From positions 141,343,001 to 141,407,000 of the forward strand of contig CM065815.1 in assembly GCA_033398695.1 (NCBI GenBank): a stretch of 64,000 bases of DNA, in the 5' to 3' direction. This document shows, piece after piece, positions 8,871 through 18,669 of this stretch. A program made the translations under genes and the position numbers. The notes beneath the pieces are model-generated. The model was not told where the DNA came from. It saw only the letters and a list, made by a program, of their open reading frames with translations, and did no database searches. The stretch is from Orobanche coerulescens (lineage: Eukaryota > Streptophyta > Magnoliopsida > Lamiales > Orobanchaceae). How positions within the stretch are numbered: the first letter of the stretch is position 1; every line of letters begins with the position of its first letter.

Positions 8871-10213
8871 TTAGGTTGAGGAAACCTAGGTCATCGGGTT
8901 GAGTTGAGTGTTGTCGGGTCTTGTCTTGTCGGTTGGTGACCGAGTGGTGTCGCGACGCGTCGTCTGAGTTGTCGGTCGTGATTAGTATCGAGGTGCAACC
9001 ATCATCTTCGTGCGATCTGTGGATGTAAGTCTCCCTACTTTGTTGTGTCTCGTATTATACGAGTTTACGTGATTCTATGTTATTATGTGGAGTTTAATTG
9101 TGCCTCGTGAATACTTACTCCATACTTGTTTGATTCTCGTATTGTGTTGGAATAAAGAGTAGTACCGGTATGCATGTATATATGTATACATCCTTGTGTG
9201 AAATCGTTTTTGCAGGAGTGATGTTTTGGATTGGTTACTCAATAAAAGTTTATCAATGTGATATTTCAATTTCAAATGTTTTGGGGAAGTCACGTAAATT
9301 CTATTTAAAAATATCCTTCGAGAAGGAAAAATGATTTGATTTTCGCATGATGACCTCGAGACCAAAGATTTTGAGAATTCAAACTACACATATTATATTT
9401 TCATCTTGCATTGAAAATTTTCAAAATTTGATTTTAAATGCTTAAACGAGGTCTACCAATAGTTTACTTGAGACATGACTTTCGCCTTCAACTTTTTCGA
9501 TTAAACGATATGTAGTGAGAATGTAAATTGTTGGCGTTTGGATTCGTGTGATGTTGTTTATTTGTAACCTTCGACTTTCGGCATTATTTGGTATACGTTC
9601 ATGAATAACAATTGTTGTGTGTGGTTATGTGTAACTTGAACTGTGTTCTTATCCGCTGCGTGTGTAAAGTCCAAAGTGACTTTTTGGGTACTTTTACCAA
9701 ATAGTGTGTGTTTCAAAATGACCTTTTGGGTTTGTAGATTTGAATTATTTCGTTGACCCTTTTTCCTAACTCTTTTGTTGGGTGATTTAACATATATTTT
9801 GAAACTAGTGAGTTTTCGCGTCTACGCCTTGTAATTTCAAACGGTATTTGGTGACGGTATTTGGTATTTGGAAAATGACTTTTGGGGAGTATTTGGAAAG
9901 TATTACCGTCATCGGCCTTTCTGGCATTTTGGAACGTTTTCGAAAATGGTTTTCAACTTGGTGAGTTCCGGCGCGGAAACCGTACAGAAAGTGATTTTGA
10001 TATAATGGATGATTTCAATTTCATTGCATTTATAAATCGCATAACAACGGCATTATAAATGAAGATTGTTGGTATAATAGTTTGTATATTGTGCTCTAGC
10101 TGGAATTAAATGGTAATATGTATATGATTTAATGATGTTGAATTAGAGACAGAGATGTGAATATCTTGCTATGAGTTATGATCTTTCGTTACCCTAGGTT
10201 GTTGTTTGTTAGT
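8871..10213 (+). other. G1 untranslated leader between primer site and gag
   Basis: About 1.3 kb without an ORF of note. It is AT-rich with T-rich runs and ends TTGTTTGTTAGT just before the gag ATG, a splice-acceptor-like context. Nothing else was recognised. Confidence 0.55.
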
Positions 10214-10906
10214 ATGCCGAGGGGCAGAGGTCGTGGTCGTAACCGTGGCGCTGATGGTCACGGGGATCAGACGCGGAATCGAGAGAATGCCGCTGGGAAT
10301 GATCTTAGTTTGGGTGTTGCTACTATATTGCAACAAGTAGCGACTCAAATGACTCAGTTGACCCAAGTGGTTCAACGTAGCATTGACGCGAGTCAGAACG
10401 TCGATGTGAATCAATGGCTTCGCGAGGTAGTTCGTATGAATCCCCCTCGATTCGCCGGTGCTGCGGATGCGTTGGGCTGGGATGTTTGGATTTTCCAGTT
10501 GGGAAAGATTTTCGAGGCTGTCGGATGTCCTGAAGAACGGAAGGTACCTATCGCTCAGTACCTTCTCGACAAAGATGCCGCTAATTGGTGGGAAGCTGTT
10601 AAACCTCGTGATCGTGATGTCACGTGGGCGGAGTTCCAAGCACTTATGGAAGCTGGGTTCTGTCCGAAACCGATAAGAGAGCAGAGGATTCGCGAATTCT
10701 ACTTGGCAGAACCGCAAGATATATCGGTGTCGCAGGCTATCATCGATTATAGCAAACAACTCAGTTATGTGCGAGATCGGGTGAGAACCGAGGAAGAGAG
10801 GATCCTTCACTTTGTGACGGATGAAGCGGATATTCGCGTATATATGTCGGGATTCAATTGCACTTCGTTGAGGGACTATCAAGATCGAGCATTAGCAGTG
10901 AACTAG
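10214..10906 (+). CDS. G1 gag (Ty3/Gypsy capsid), C-terminally truncated
   Basis: About 230 residues. I choose the ATG at 10214, not the in-frame one at 10178, because G2 and G3 gags begin the same way with an RG-rich tail after AG/T: here MPRGRGRGRNRG. The retrotransposon gag core follows, with NPPRFAG, the GWDVWIFQLGKIF segment, CPEERKVPIAQYLL, ANWWEAVKP and FNCTSLRDYQDRALA, aligning with G3 residues 95-255. The ORF stops at TAG in 10906 before the zinc knuckle, which is found degraded downstream. It could still form capsids. Confidence 0.9.
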   Translation: MPRGRGRGRNRGADGHGDQTRNRENAAGNDLSLGVATILQQVATQMTQLTQVVQRSIDASQNVDVNQWLREVVRMNPPRFAGAADALGWDVWIFQLGKIFEAVGCPEERKVPIAQYLLDKDAANWWEAVKPRDRDVTWAEFQALMEAGFCPKPIREQRIREFYLAEPQDISVSQAIIDYSKQLSYVRDRVRTEEERILHFVTDEADIRVYMSGFNCTSLRDYQDRALAVN

Positions 10907-11089
10907 CTTCGTTATCATCGGAGCGTGTGTCCGAGTCGAAGAAGCGAGAAGAAGTCCGATGACCGTGTGGATGGTACGGCTTGGTGTTTCTAGTTTTCAA
11001 TGTCGTAGCCTTTCATTGTGAAGCTCCATCGCTCGATGCGTGGGCCCGAGAGTTCCAAGTCGTGCATTCGACTCTGGTAAAGCCGGAGA

Positions 11090-11131
11090 TGTTTTAATCG
11101 TAATGTGGCGGGACATGTTCGTGCACATTGT
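11090..11131 (+). pseudogene. G1 degraded gag zinc knuckle
   Basis: In one frame the bases read CFNRNVAGHVRAHC, the C-X2-C-X4-H-X4-C gag knuckle in which the second Cys is Arg (CGT). It lies 184 bases after the gag stop and shows that gag once extended further. Downstream to the purine tract no protease or RT motif was recognised. Confidence 0.7.
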
Positions 11132-11954
11132 CCTACCCCACCCGAACGTGTTACAGTGCGGACTCGAGGACAAGGTTCGGTTTTGCGAGATGGTTACCGA
11201 GCATTCCGGCGAGGACTTGAACTTTGATATCGGGATCGACTCGAGTAGTCCCGGAGGCGTGGTCTATCGATTGCATGTTGAATTATTTCCCTTGCTTTGT
11301 TGTTTCGAAATTCGAGATTGACTTCTTTTATTTGAAGTGGATCGGATTTTGAACTCAGTACTTCGACTCTGTCGAATTGTTTATATTCGTTGATATTTTC
11401 CGATCTTGTCTGTCTGTGCTTTTATTGATCGAACGAGGTGTGGTATTGTTTCAGAATGACCCGTTTGTCGTTATGACTCTCCAAATTGCTAATCCCTTTC
11501 CTGTGGATCTTATGTGAATGCACATCTTGTTGTCTTCACCGGATCGTATATTATCTCTAGTCGAGATGTGAACTTTGGGGTTGTTGTTTGAGTATTATTG
11601 TTCGTCGTGATTCGAACATGATTGATCGACTGTTGTTGTCTCGATCGTTGTAACTCAATCGTTTGATGGTTCAGTGTTTGTTGATCTCGTTTCGTAATTG
11701 TTGAGCGTTAGGACTCCTTCGTAATTTCCTTAAGTTCAGGAAATCTGTTTTGTGTTCGATCTTCCAACCCTTAGGCTGTGGAATTTCGTATTGGTCCAGC
11801 GTATAGCTCGTGTTTTGGTTGATGTACGGTTGAATTGTTCGACGGTATCGATTTTCATTCGTTGTGTTTTATTATTTCGGCAACAGATATCGTGTGTTAT
11901 CTGAGTTGTTTTGCGTCGTTCGTTCTATGTTTCAAGTTTCGAGGACGAAACTTC
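11132..11954 (+). other. G1 internal remainder, no recognisable coding domain
   Basis: About 820 bases. Short ORFs show no Gypsy motif. It ends with AAGTTTCGAGGACGAAACTT (11934-11953), an inverted repeat found just before the purine tract in G2, G3 and G4 as well. Confidence 0.55.
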
Positions 11955-11971
11955 TTTTAAGAGGGGTAGAA
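11955..11971 (+). other. G1 polypurine tract
   Basis: TTTTAAGAGGGGTAGAA ends directly at the 3' LTR start TGTAATACC. It is the plus-strand primer site for cDNA synthesis. G2 has the similar TTTTTAGAGGGGTAAAA. Confidence 0.85.
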
Positions 11972-14568
11972 TGTAATACCCGAGATCTTTATTCCGGATT
12001 CGTTGGGTTTTCTGGGTTTTATCGGATTGTCATTGTCCTCATAGTTGGAATTTCGTGCCATGTTTGGTTGTGACTTGTTGGGACATGTTTTTGGAGGCAT
12101 TTCGGATCGCTTTGTGAGTTTTTGAGATTTTGTGGTGTAGCGCACGCTAATGCTTGAAGCATAGCGCACGCTCTGCGTGGTGTTTAGCGCACGTTATCAA
12201 TGTGTAGCGACGCTAACTGGCGATTCGAGCGATCCGGTAGCTACCGGATCGGCTGAAGCTTTGTTAGCGCACGCTAAGGCCGATAGCTAGCGCACGCTAT
12301 CGGCCTTAGCGCACGCTCCCTCTTCTTTCTAGCGCACGCTACTCGGTAGGTGCGATTACGTCCGAGGGCTACCGGGTGGTTTTGTGACCCGTTAGCGCGC
12401 TACGGTGTTGGCTAAGCGCACGCTAACTATGTTATACGCGGTTTCTGGAGCGTTGACCAGTTAGCGCACGCTAATGAAGGGTGATTAGCGCACTCTAATA
12501 AGCATCAAAGATAAATCTTGGACCGACAGATTAAGTCGTCATTTCCCACTTTTCTTCATCCCTTCCGACGGAGTGAGATCCAGGCGAGTAGCACCGATCC
12601 TTTTCTTCTAGCTTCATCCTTGAGCGGATTTGTAGATGTTTAACAACATCTAATCGTCTTCTTGGTCCAAATCAAGGTAATCTCTTGTTAGAACCCTATT
12701 TTCTTAAATTTGGGGTTTTTGCTTGGATTTGTGATTCTTGACCGATCTCATCCGATCGGTTATTTGTTCTTGTTTGTCTTGACCGTAATCTTCAGATTTT
12801 GTTAACCGTTCATCGATTTTTATCGCCGGATCAACGATTCTTGATTTCTTTGAGAATACTTAGATCCTTGACGATTTTAGGATCGTTTCGGATTTCGATT
12901 AGTGTTATTGATTCGTGGTGATGCTATTTTCGTAGTATTCGTGGGCTGTCGAAGTCTTGATCGTTTTTGGAGGTTCGAAGGTTGCCCGATCGTGCCCGTT
13001 CGTCATTTCGTTGCTCGTGATATCGAGGCAAGTATCTTGTCCATACATTTCATGTTTCGTAGGCGTAATTATTGATAAATGATTATATACGAAACCCAAT
13101 GTTTAATGAACGTAAAAAGGGATCGGTATATTCTCGATAAATGTTGCCTTTCATCGATAATTTATGTACTTCGTGAATATATGTATTCTCGGAATATGTG
13201 TGTTGGATTTGTATGTTGTAAAGATGATATGATCACTTTGAATGAGTTTATTAAACCGTAATCCTTTGTCGGGGATTACGTAATGTTATGTGCACTTGTT
13301 CGTTAAGAATGTATTACGTGGGATATTAGTTGTTACTCCTTTGAAAGAAGGTTGTGATGTTTAAGTGTTGCTTGGCTTGATGTTCTGCTCATTGTTATGT
13401 GATTGCTGAAAGTGATGTGCCTCCGGGTAGGATTGTTGAATCTCCGGGATCCATACTTGCTAGTATGGGTCGGGCGTGACCGTAGGGTTATCCAATTCGG
13501 GTATGTCTTGCGGGGACTCCGAGGTTCGGGGCTTGCTAGCCCGATGCCGAGATAGCTTGTGGGGTTATCATCGGGTATGTCTTGCGGGGACTCCGAGGTT
13601 CGTGGCTTGTTAGCCCGATGTCGGGATAACTTATGGTTGTGATTTGGAATGGTTCTGTGGTTGTGGCCACGAGGACATGTGATTTTTGGCATGGCTTCCT
13701 GTTGGATTATTCACTCAGGTATGTTCTACGGGAGCATCTGAGGTTCGTAGCTTGTTAGCACGGGACGCGAATAATCCTTAGGAACATGTGATATGTGATT
13801 CGGGTCGTGGACCCTGTGGCTTATGATTCGGGTCTTGGACCCCGTGTGTTGTGAATTGGGTTGTGGAACCGCATTTTATTATTGGAATCGTATTTTGGAA
13901 AGATGATTTTGGGCCGTGTCCCCAAGTGTTTTCGAAAGACTTGAGAATTCCTTATTTCCAAATGTTTTCAAACTCCCGAGACCGTAAAATATTTTGTATG
14001 AGACACATGGTTCTTTTCCTACCTTTTATAAATCAAACTGTTTTGATTAAATGATTTATCTCGGGAAATATATTCAAGATTTTATATTCTTGAAGCACGT
14101 TGTGTATGGCTTGTACTTTTGGTTTTATACTTGCACTAGCAAAACAGTGGAGTTTTGCTAACCCCCGAGTATTCGGGGGGTGGATGTCTGTGTGCGTCCG
14201 GTACTTGCAGTAGGCGGGAGCGAATCACAGGATCGATACGAAGGATGATGGGAAACGAAGATACTAATCACATGAAGACCAATTTTAGAGTATTTGGTAG
14301 AGTCGTGTTGATTATTCCTCCGATGTGTTATTTTATCGAATTATGGAAGTGATATTGTATTCTAGCCCCTGCGTGGGTATGTGTTCTGGGCAAGGATCTT
14401 GTATGTATTGTTCTGTGTGTTGTGATATAAGACCATATCGGTCTAATGGTCCTTTATGTAGCCATGTCGGCATGTGAAGTGATGCATTGTTTTGTATTTA
14501 GCCTGGTAGATCCTCGCGGAGAGGGTCTGCGGCGCTGTAATATTCCCGAGTGGTTTGGGGGTGTTACA
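11972..14568 (+). repeat. G1 3' LTR
   Basis: Same layout as the 5' LTR and ends GGGGGTGTTACA. Long stretches (about 12600-14150 against 6900-8440) are almost identical to the 5' LTR. The dyad array (12138-12497), the TATA (now GATAAAT) and the stretch 14180-14250 carry many small differences. TSD GTCTT follows at 14569-14573. Confidence 0.92.
12138..12497 (+). repeat. G1 3' LTR dyad array, eroded
   Basis: The same array as 6428-6795 but several copies are damaged, for example TAGCGCACGTTA, TAGCGACGCTA, TAGCGCACTCTA and a copy lacking its final TA. Sequence between copies also differs, unlike the nearly identical rest of the LTR. Confidence 0.85.
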
Positions 14569-14751
14569 GTCTTCGATACAGGTTGACATTATTGATCAGC
14601 TTTTCGATACAGTTTCCTTATTGTATACTGGATTGGCATATTGTCAAAATATCTTATCACCACTATTCGATACAGGGATTGTTAATCCTAACTGTTTCGA
14701 TACCGGGCATTGTTATCCTAACAATTCCAGATAAAGATTGTTATCCCAACA

Positions 14752-15772
14752 TACACCTAAGTGAACACCATAATTTAACAAACCTTAGAATATTATTTAA
14801 TGATAATAGTCCTACAGATGGAGAGGTCCTATCATAAAAAATAATATTCACCTTTTTGTTATCAAATTTGAAGTTTAAAACCAGTGAGCCAATAATTAGC
14901 ACATCCGATGGGGAGGAAGACTTTAATGTCAACGCGCATGCTAATTATTTCACAATTTAAACCAATTATGGAGGCCAATTTGATTTTGAAAAATTAATTT
15001 AAAATCACTTAGTTATTTTGAAAAATTAAGGTTTTTAATTTTCTCGTCCTAACATGCAAGGAAACATATCACGCATACATCCATACATGCCATACATCAA
15101 AACAATAAAAACCAACAAATAATAAAATTGGACAATTATATCCAATTATCATGGCTTTTTATTCCTCGTTTTGAATAACGAGAAAATCTTCGGCTCGTTT
15201 GCTCCCACTGCTTCAAGCATCTCGCGGAAAAACGAATTGAACGACCTGAACCGGACAACTTGACCTGCTGCCCTCTGCCTGACCATTGCCATTGCCAGGC
15301 CATTGCCCATTGCCTAGGGCCGCCAGTGGCCGAGCCTTGCATCTTAGTCACGGCCGAGAGACTTGGCGAGTCCCGATCGGCACTCTGCGGTCTCGGTCGG
15401 TTTCGTCGGGACTCCTCTTCGCGCTGGACTTCTTTCTCTTTCGTACTTTGATTGTTCCAATTCGATTACAATTTTATTCAAAATAAAATACATCGAATTA
15501 CATCAAATTACAAGAAAAATAAATCCTATTCTACCCGTGGATTTTCTCACGGGAAAAACTTATACATGCCACAAAAACGGGCCAAATTACCAAAAATGCG
15601 TAAATAAATAAAAACATCACATAGCCATGATAATTGGATCATATTTTCCTGCAAGACAAAATTCTAGCAAAATATTCCAAAAAATCATACTATATGAATA
15701 TTTAATTGCTAGCATATTAATCACCAAATTAATTAAATTGAACAGAACCTAAAGACCGGCTCCGATACCAAT
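14752..15772 (-). mobile_element. C1: 5' internal part of a Copia-type element, non-coding
   Basis: Reading the minus strand from the primer site at 15770-15759 (TGGTATCGGAGC, two bases after the LTR end) gives about 1 kb that is AT-rich apart from a GC-rich patch (15250-15430). No gag start or other Copia motif was recognised; ORFs up to 82 codons look like chance. S1 is inserted at 14751/14752, so the rest of C1 lies beyond S1, left of the window. Confidence 0.6.
15759..15770 (-). other. C1 primer binding site (tRNA-Met)
   Basis: Minus strand TGGTATCGGAGC, two bases after the LTR terminus CCAACA. It shows that 15773-17262 is the 5' LTR of a minus-strand element. Confidence 0.85.
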
Positions 15773-17262
15773 TGTTGGAATATAAAATGCAGCAGAAGCA
15801 AGTTGGTGGTGATAATTTAATAAAAGGTTTTATAAACTAACCAACGCAAAAATCGGATCTATTTAGGCTTGTCAACTAATTAAGTAAACAGATTAATAAA
15901 CAATTAAATAAACATATTTACGCATGGGAGTCGGTAATTTTTACCTTTGACGCGAAGTGATAGAAAAATCCCTTTTGGTCGATTTATGTCCTCTTCGTGT
16001 TCCTCTCCGATCTTCTTGTATTTCTACCTCAAGATCTTCTAGAGTATATCCCGCCTACGTCCGGATGTCGTGTGGGCAACAATCTACCGGACTAAACTTC
16101 AACAGCAAGGGATCGGCCGAACCACTATATTTCCAAGAAATTCCTTACGAATTTTTCCTCTCTATTTTTCTGAATATTTATGTATTTTAGAAAAATATTG
16201 TGTTAGCTAAATTGTGGAATCCAAGACACAAGTCAAGATCCACAATTAAACACACAAGAAAAAATCGAAATTCTTGAGCAAAATTAAAGCATAAAATCGG
16301 CCACCCTTGTATCTCTATTTATAGGTGTTTTGGGCTACTCTAGGGACCTTAAGGATGATATGGTAAGGACTCTTAATAGATATCTTCTTCCCATATTTGG
16401 ACTCTTCCTAATATTGAGACTCTATTAATATCAACTTAGTCCACTAATAAGTTAATATTGCACTTCCTACCAAAATCCCAAATTACGAAATTGGGCTCCT
16501 TTTTAAATTAATTATTTCCCGTGTTTAAGATATTCCATGTCCATTAATTAATTTAAGCTACTGACAGTTTTTAATTAATTAATGTGTTATACATGAGTAT
16601 ACCACTCGACCTTTATTATTATATCGGAAAATTAATTCCACCTGCAGGGTTTGATATAATAATCCTTTCGAGTGCCTCAAGGGACATGATCAACCCGACT
16701 TGTCGGGACACGATTTCTAGCTATAATATTAATTATCATATAAATAATAATATTGCCCAACATATCGAGCATATTGAGTCAATCATCGTGGCTCTCACCC
16801 ATGATAAATCAAAGCAATAAATATTAAATATATATAAATAAATATTAATCACTAGAATTAAGAAATAATAATTATCCGAGATGTACGTTCTTCTTATAGT
16901 CAGTACAAAAGAATCTATCTCACCTCGATCCTGTTCAACGTATAACGAATACGCTAATATATGCTAATGGTCAAGACCAACCAATCTCAAGCATATACTA
17001 CAACCTCTCACATAACTGTCTAATGTTATATATAGGTTGTGAATTAAATATTACTATATAAGGAACCGATAATGTGATCTTCTGTGTGACACGACACACC
17101 ACATTATCTACAATATAAAGTAATTTAGACTGCATTTGCATAACCATAGCGTGAATAAATATGCAAAACATGTGATAAATGAATTAAATATTCTCATAGA
17201 TAAAGACCGGGAAATTAGGTAATACAAGCATAAAGTATGCTTTGACGTATACAACCCTAACA
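15773..17262 (-). repeat. C1 5' LTR (1490 bp, second Copia family)
   Basis: In plus coordinates it opens TGTTGGAA and closes CCCTAACA. On the minus strand it starts TGTTAGGGTTGTATAC, matching the LTRs at 42897 (TGTTATGGTTGTATAC) and 61304 (TGTTAGGATTGTATAC). TATAAATA lies on the minus strand at 16316-16323. The right border interrupts the S2 coding strand; GAACA (17263-17267) is the expected TSD copy. AT-rich, no gene; the short ORFs at 15957-16190 and 16584-16820 are not supported. Confidence 0.88.
16316..16323 (-). promoter_or_regulatory. C1 LTR TATA box
   Basis: The minus strand reads CCTATAAATAGAG. The related LTRs have CCTATAAATATG (44124-44131) and CCTATAAATAGG (62248-62255) at the matching position, so this is the family's core promoter. 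Confidence 0.7.
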
Positions 17263-17266
17263 GAAC

Positions 17267-17626
17267 ATGGTTCATGAAGGAACTATTCAGACTATGAGGT
17301 ATCTAAAGACAAGGAACCAAGGCTGGAGTTACTTTTCATATCTCAGGGACGGTGACACTCTAGTTGATGGAGGTACTTTAGCTCACTTAGAGGATAGGGT
17401 GATGTCTAGAGCTCCTCAGACCAAGAGGGCCCATATCTTTGGTCCAATTCCTCAGGCCAGTTCATCTCGAGGCAGTCGAGCTAGTTCATCGTCATCCCAG
17501 TTGGAAGTTCGGATGGGATGTTTAGAGAAGGATTTTAAAGAGGTTAAGCTCAGAGTTCAAAGGTATGAAACAATGCTAGAAAACATCTGCTCTCACTTCG
17601 GCATAGCCACTCCTCCCCAACCTTGA
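17267..17626 (+). CDS. S2 C-terminal fragment of a downstream ORF (env-like/ORF3 position)
   Basis: A 119-residue open stretch whose upstream part was cut off by C1. The middle is Ser/Arg-rich (residues 70-90), followed by a short predicted coiled coil (about 83-110: VRMGCLEKDFKEVKLRVQ) and the end PPQP. Its place, 450 bases before the 3' LTR with a purine tract between, is that of the extra ORF after pol in Sireviruses, sometimes called env-like. No membrane segment is visible. I do not recognise a specific domain; the true start lies outside. Confidence 0.5.
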   Translation: MVHEGTIQTMRYLKTRNQGWSYFSYLRDGDTLVDGGTLAHLEDRVMSRAPQTKRAHIFGPIPQASSSRGSRASSSSSQLEVRMGCLEKDFKEVKLRVQRYETMLENICSHFGIATPPQP

Positions 17627-18064
17627 TTAGACAATCTTCTTCTGATTGATGATTTTCTATATGTTTTGACCGACATTATCATATATTTTATTTTTGACAT
17701 TGCTATTTGGTTTTGTTTGGATAATTTGATGTTTAGTTACTTTCGGTTATTAAGCTTGGATAGACTGCTATTTTAGTATCTCTTACTCTCTTCATTGATG
17801 CTTTTTTATACTAACCATGTTCCTTGAGATTCCTTTTTGTAGATTATCATTGGTTATGCTTTATATGTTTCATTGATTACCATGTTACTAATATTACCCT
17901 CTTTTATTGTTAATGACAAAAAAGGAGAGAAATATGTTTGTTGAACTTTTTCATTACTACAGTTAGGGGGAGCTACTTCGAAGAGGAGTTTTTCAAAATT
18001 AATTTATGTTCCCTCAATTTTTTAGTTCAAACAAACAAGTTTACAAAATTATTTTATCATTATC
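17627..18064 (+). other. S2 3' untranslated region
   Basis: T-rich, without a supported gene, containing the internal purine tract near 17961-17974. It leads into the terminal purine tract of S2. Confidence 0.55.
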
Positions 18065-18077
18065 AAAAAGGGGAGAT
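18065..18077 (+). other. S2 polypurine tract
   Basis: AAAAAGGGGAGAT directly precedes the LTR start TGTTGAATC. S3 has CAAAAAAGGGGAAAT at the matching place. Confidence 0.8.
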
Positions 18078-18140
18078 TGTTGAATCAATATTTTTTATCA
18101 CATATTTTCATGATGTTTATATAGACAAAATAATCATAGA

Positions 18141-18628
18141 TAACATACGCTAGATTTAAAACATAACGTATGTAATGATCACTCATATATTACTTGTTGG
18201 AAAGTGTTGATATGCAGGGTTACGTAGTTGTCAATCTACATTACAAAACAAACATAACGTACGCAACAAGACTTTCATAAAGTATGCTATGTACAGAATA
18301 AACCGTTGCTCAGATTCCATAAGGTCAGCATGTTGAACGGTCATATACATTATAACGTACGGAACAGATGATTCATAACATATGCTAAAAGTTTGAAGTT
18401 GAATTCAAAAATATACCGTTGATGTGCCATTGATATCATCCATAAGGTCATCACATCTAACGGCTATATGAGGATTCTATAACGTACGCAACCGTTATCT
18501 ATAACGTATGCAAAGAATGAGTCATAAGCTACTGCCTGATTCTGGACTTGCAATTACGTACGTTACACATTCAAGTAACATACGCTATGGACCTTACGTA
18601 CGTAACGCATGTTACATAACGTACGTTA
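18141..18628 (+). repeat. S2 LTR dyad array, TAACGTACGTTA type
   Basis: About 13 sites, including AACGTATGTAA, AACGTACGCAA (more than once), TTACGTACGTTA, TTACGTACGTAA and TAACGTACGTTA, plus decayed forms such as TAACATACGCTA. The best copies are perfect 12-bp palindromes. Spacing is irregular. The same words fill the G4 LTR, an element of a different superfamily. Confidence 0.8.
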
Positions 18629-18669
18629 AGGAGGCCTACTATTCCAACGGGAAAGAGACTTCAAAATGC

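Larger units (their letters stand above)
6262..14568 (+). mobile_element. G1: non-autonomous Ty3/Gypsy element with gag only
   Basis: Two LTRs (6262-8853 and 11972-14568, about 2.6 kb each) flank 3.1 kb. The 5-bp TSD GTCTT is perfect. A tRNA-Met primer site (8859-8870) and a purine tract (11955-11971) are present. The internal part encodes one gag (10214-10906) and a decayed zinc knuckle; no protease, RT, RNase H or integrase was recognised. This fits the published TR-GAG class (LTR elements carrying only gag) or a deletion derivative. LTR start TGTAATACCCGAGAT resembles G3, its likely relative. Confidence 0.92.
69..14751 (-). mobile_element. S1: Sirevirus-like Ty1/Copia element, 3' part outside window, LTR split by G1
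   Basis: Reading the minus strand from 14751 gives an LTR (14751-14574, then 6261-5224), a tRNA-Met primer site, long gag with a zinc knuckle and coiled coil, protease, integrase and RT up to the start of RNase H, where G0 cuts it. The order protease-integrase-RT is Ty1/Copia. The long coiled-coil gag and close relation to S3, which has an extra ORF after pol, support the Sirevirus (Maximus/SIRE) lineage. Frameshifts, stops and a lost protease aspartate make it defective. It is inserted in C1 at 14751/14752. Confidence 0.9.
5224..14751 (-). repeat. S1 5' LTR, interrupted by G1 (about 1.2 kb without the insert)
   Basis: In plus coordinates the LTR opens TGTTGGCC at 5224 and closes ATCCCAACA at 14751; removing G1 and one TSD leaves about 1216 bp. 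On the minus strand it runs TGTTGGGATAA to GGCCAACA, as in S3 (1250 bp). A TATATATA box lies at 5921-5928 on the minus strand. G1 occupies 6262-14568 between two GTCTT copies (6257-6261, 14569-14573). The segment 14574-14751 is rich in GATACAG words. Confidence 0.88.

Noticed and set aside
10169..10882. 237-codon minus ORF
   Set aside because: Antisense shadow of the G1 gag, which has clear gag motifs on the plus strand.
13333..13692. 119-codon minus ORF in the G1 3' LTR
   Set aside because: Absent in the matching 5' LTR because of small differences; covers the 80-base repeats; no domain.
15136..15451. Possible host gene exon in the GC-rich patch of C1
   Set aside because: ORFs on both strands are short, low-complexity (Trp/Gln-rich or Leu/Pro-rich) and lie in the untranslated leader of C1.
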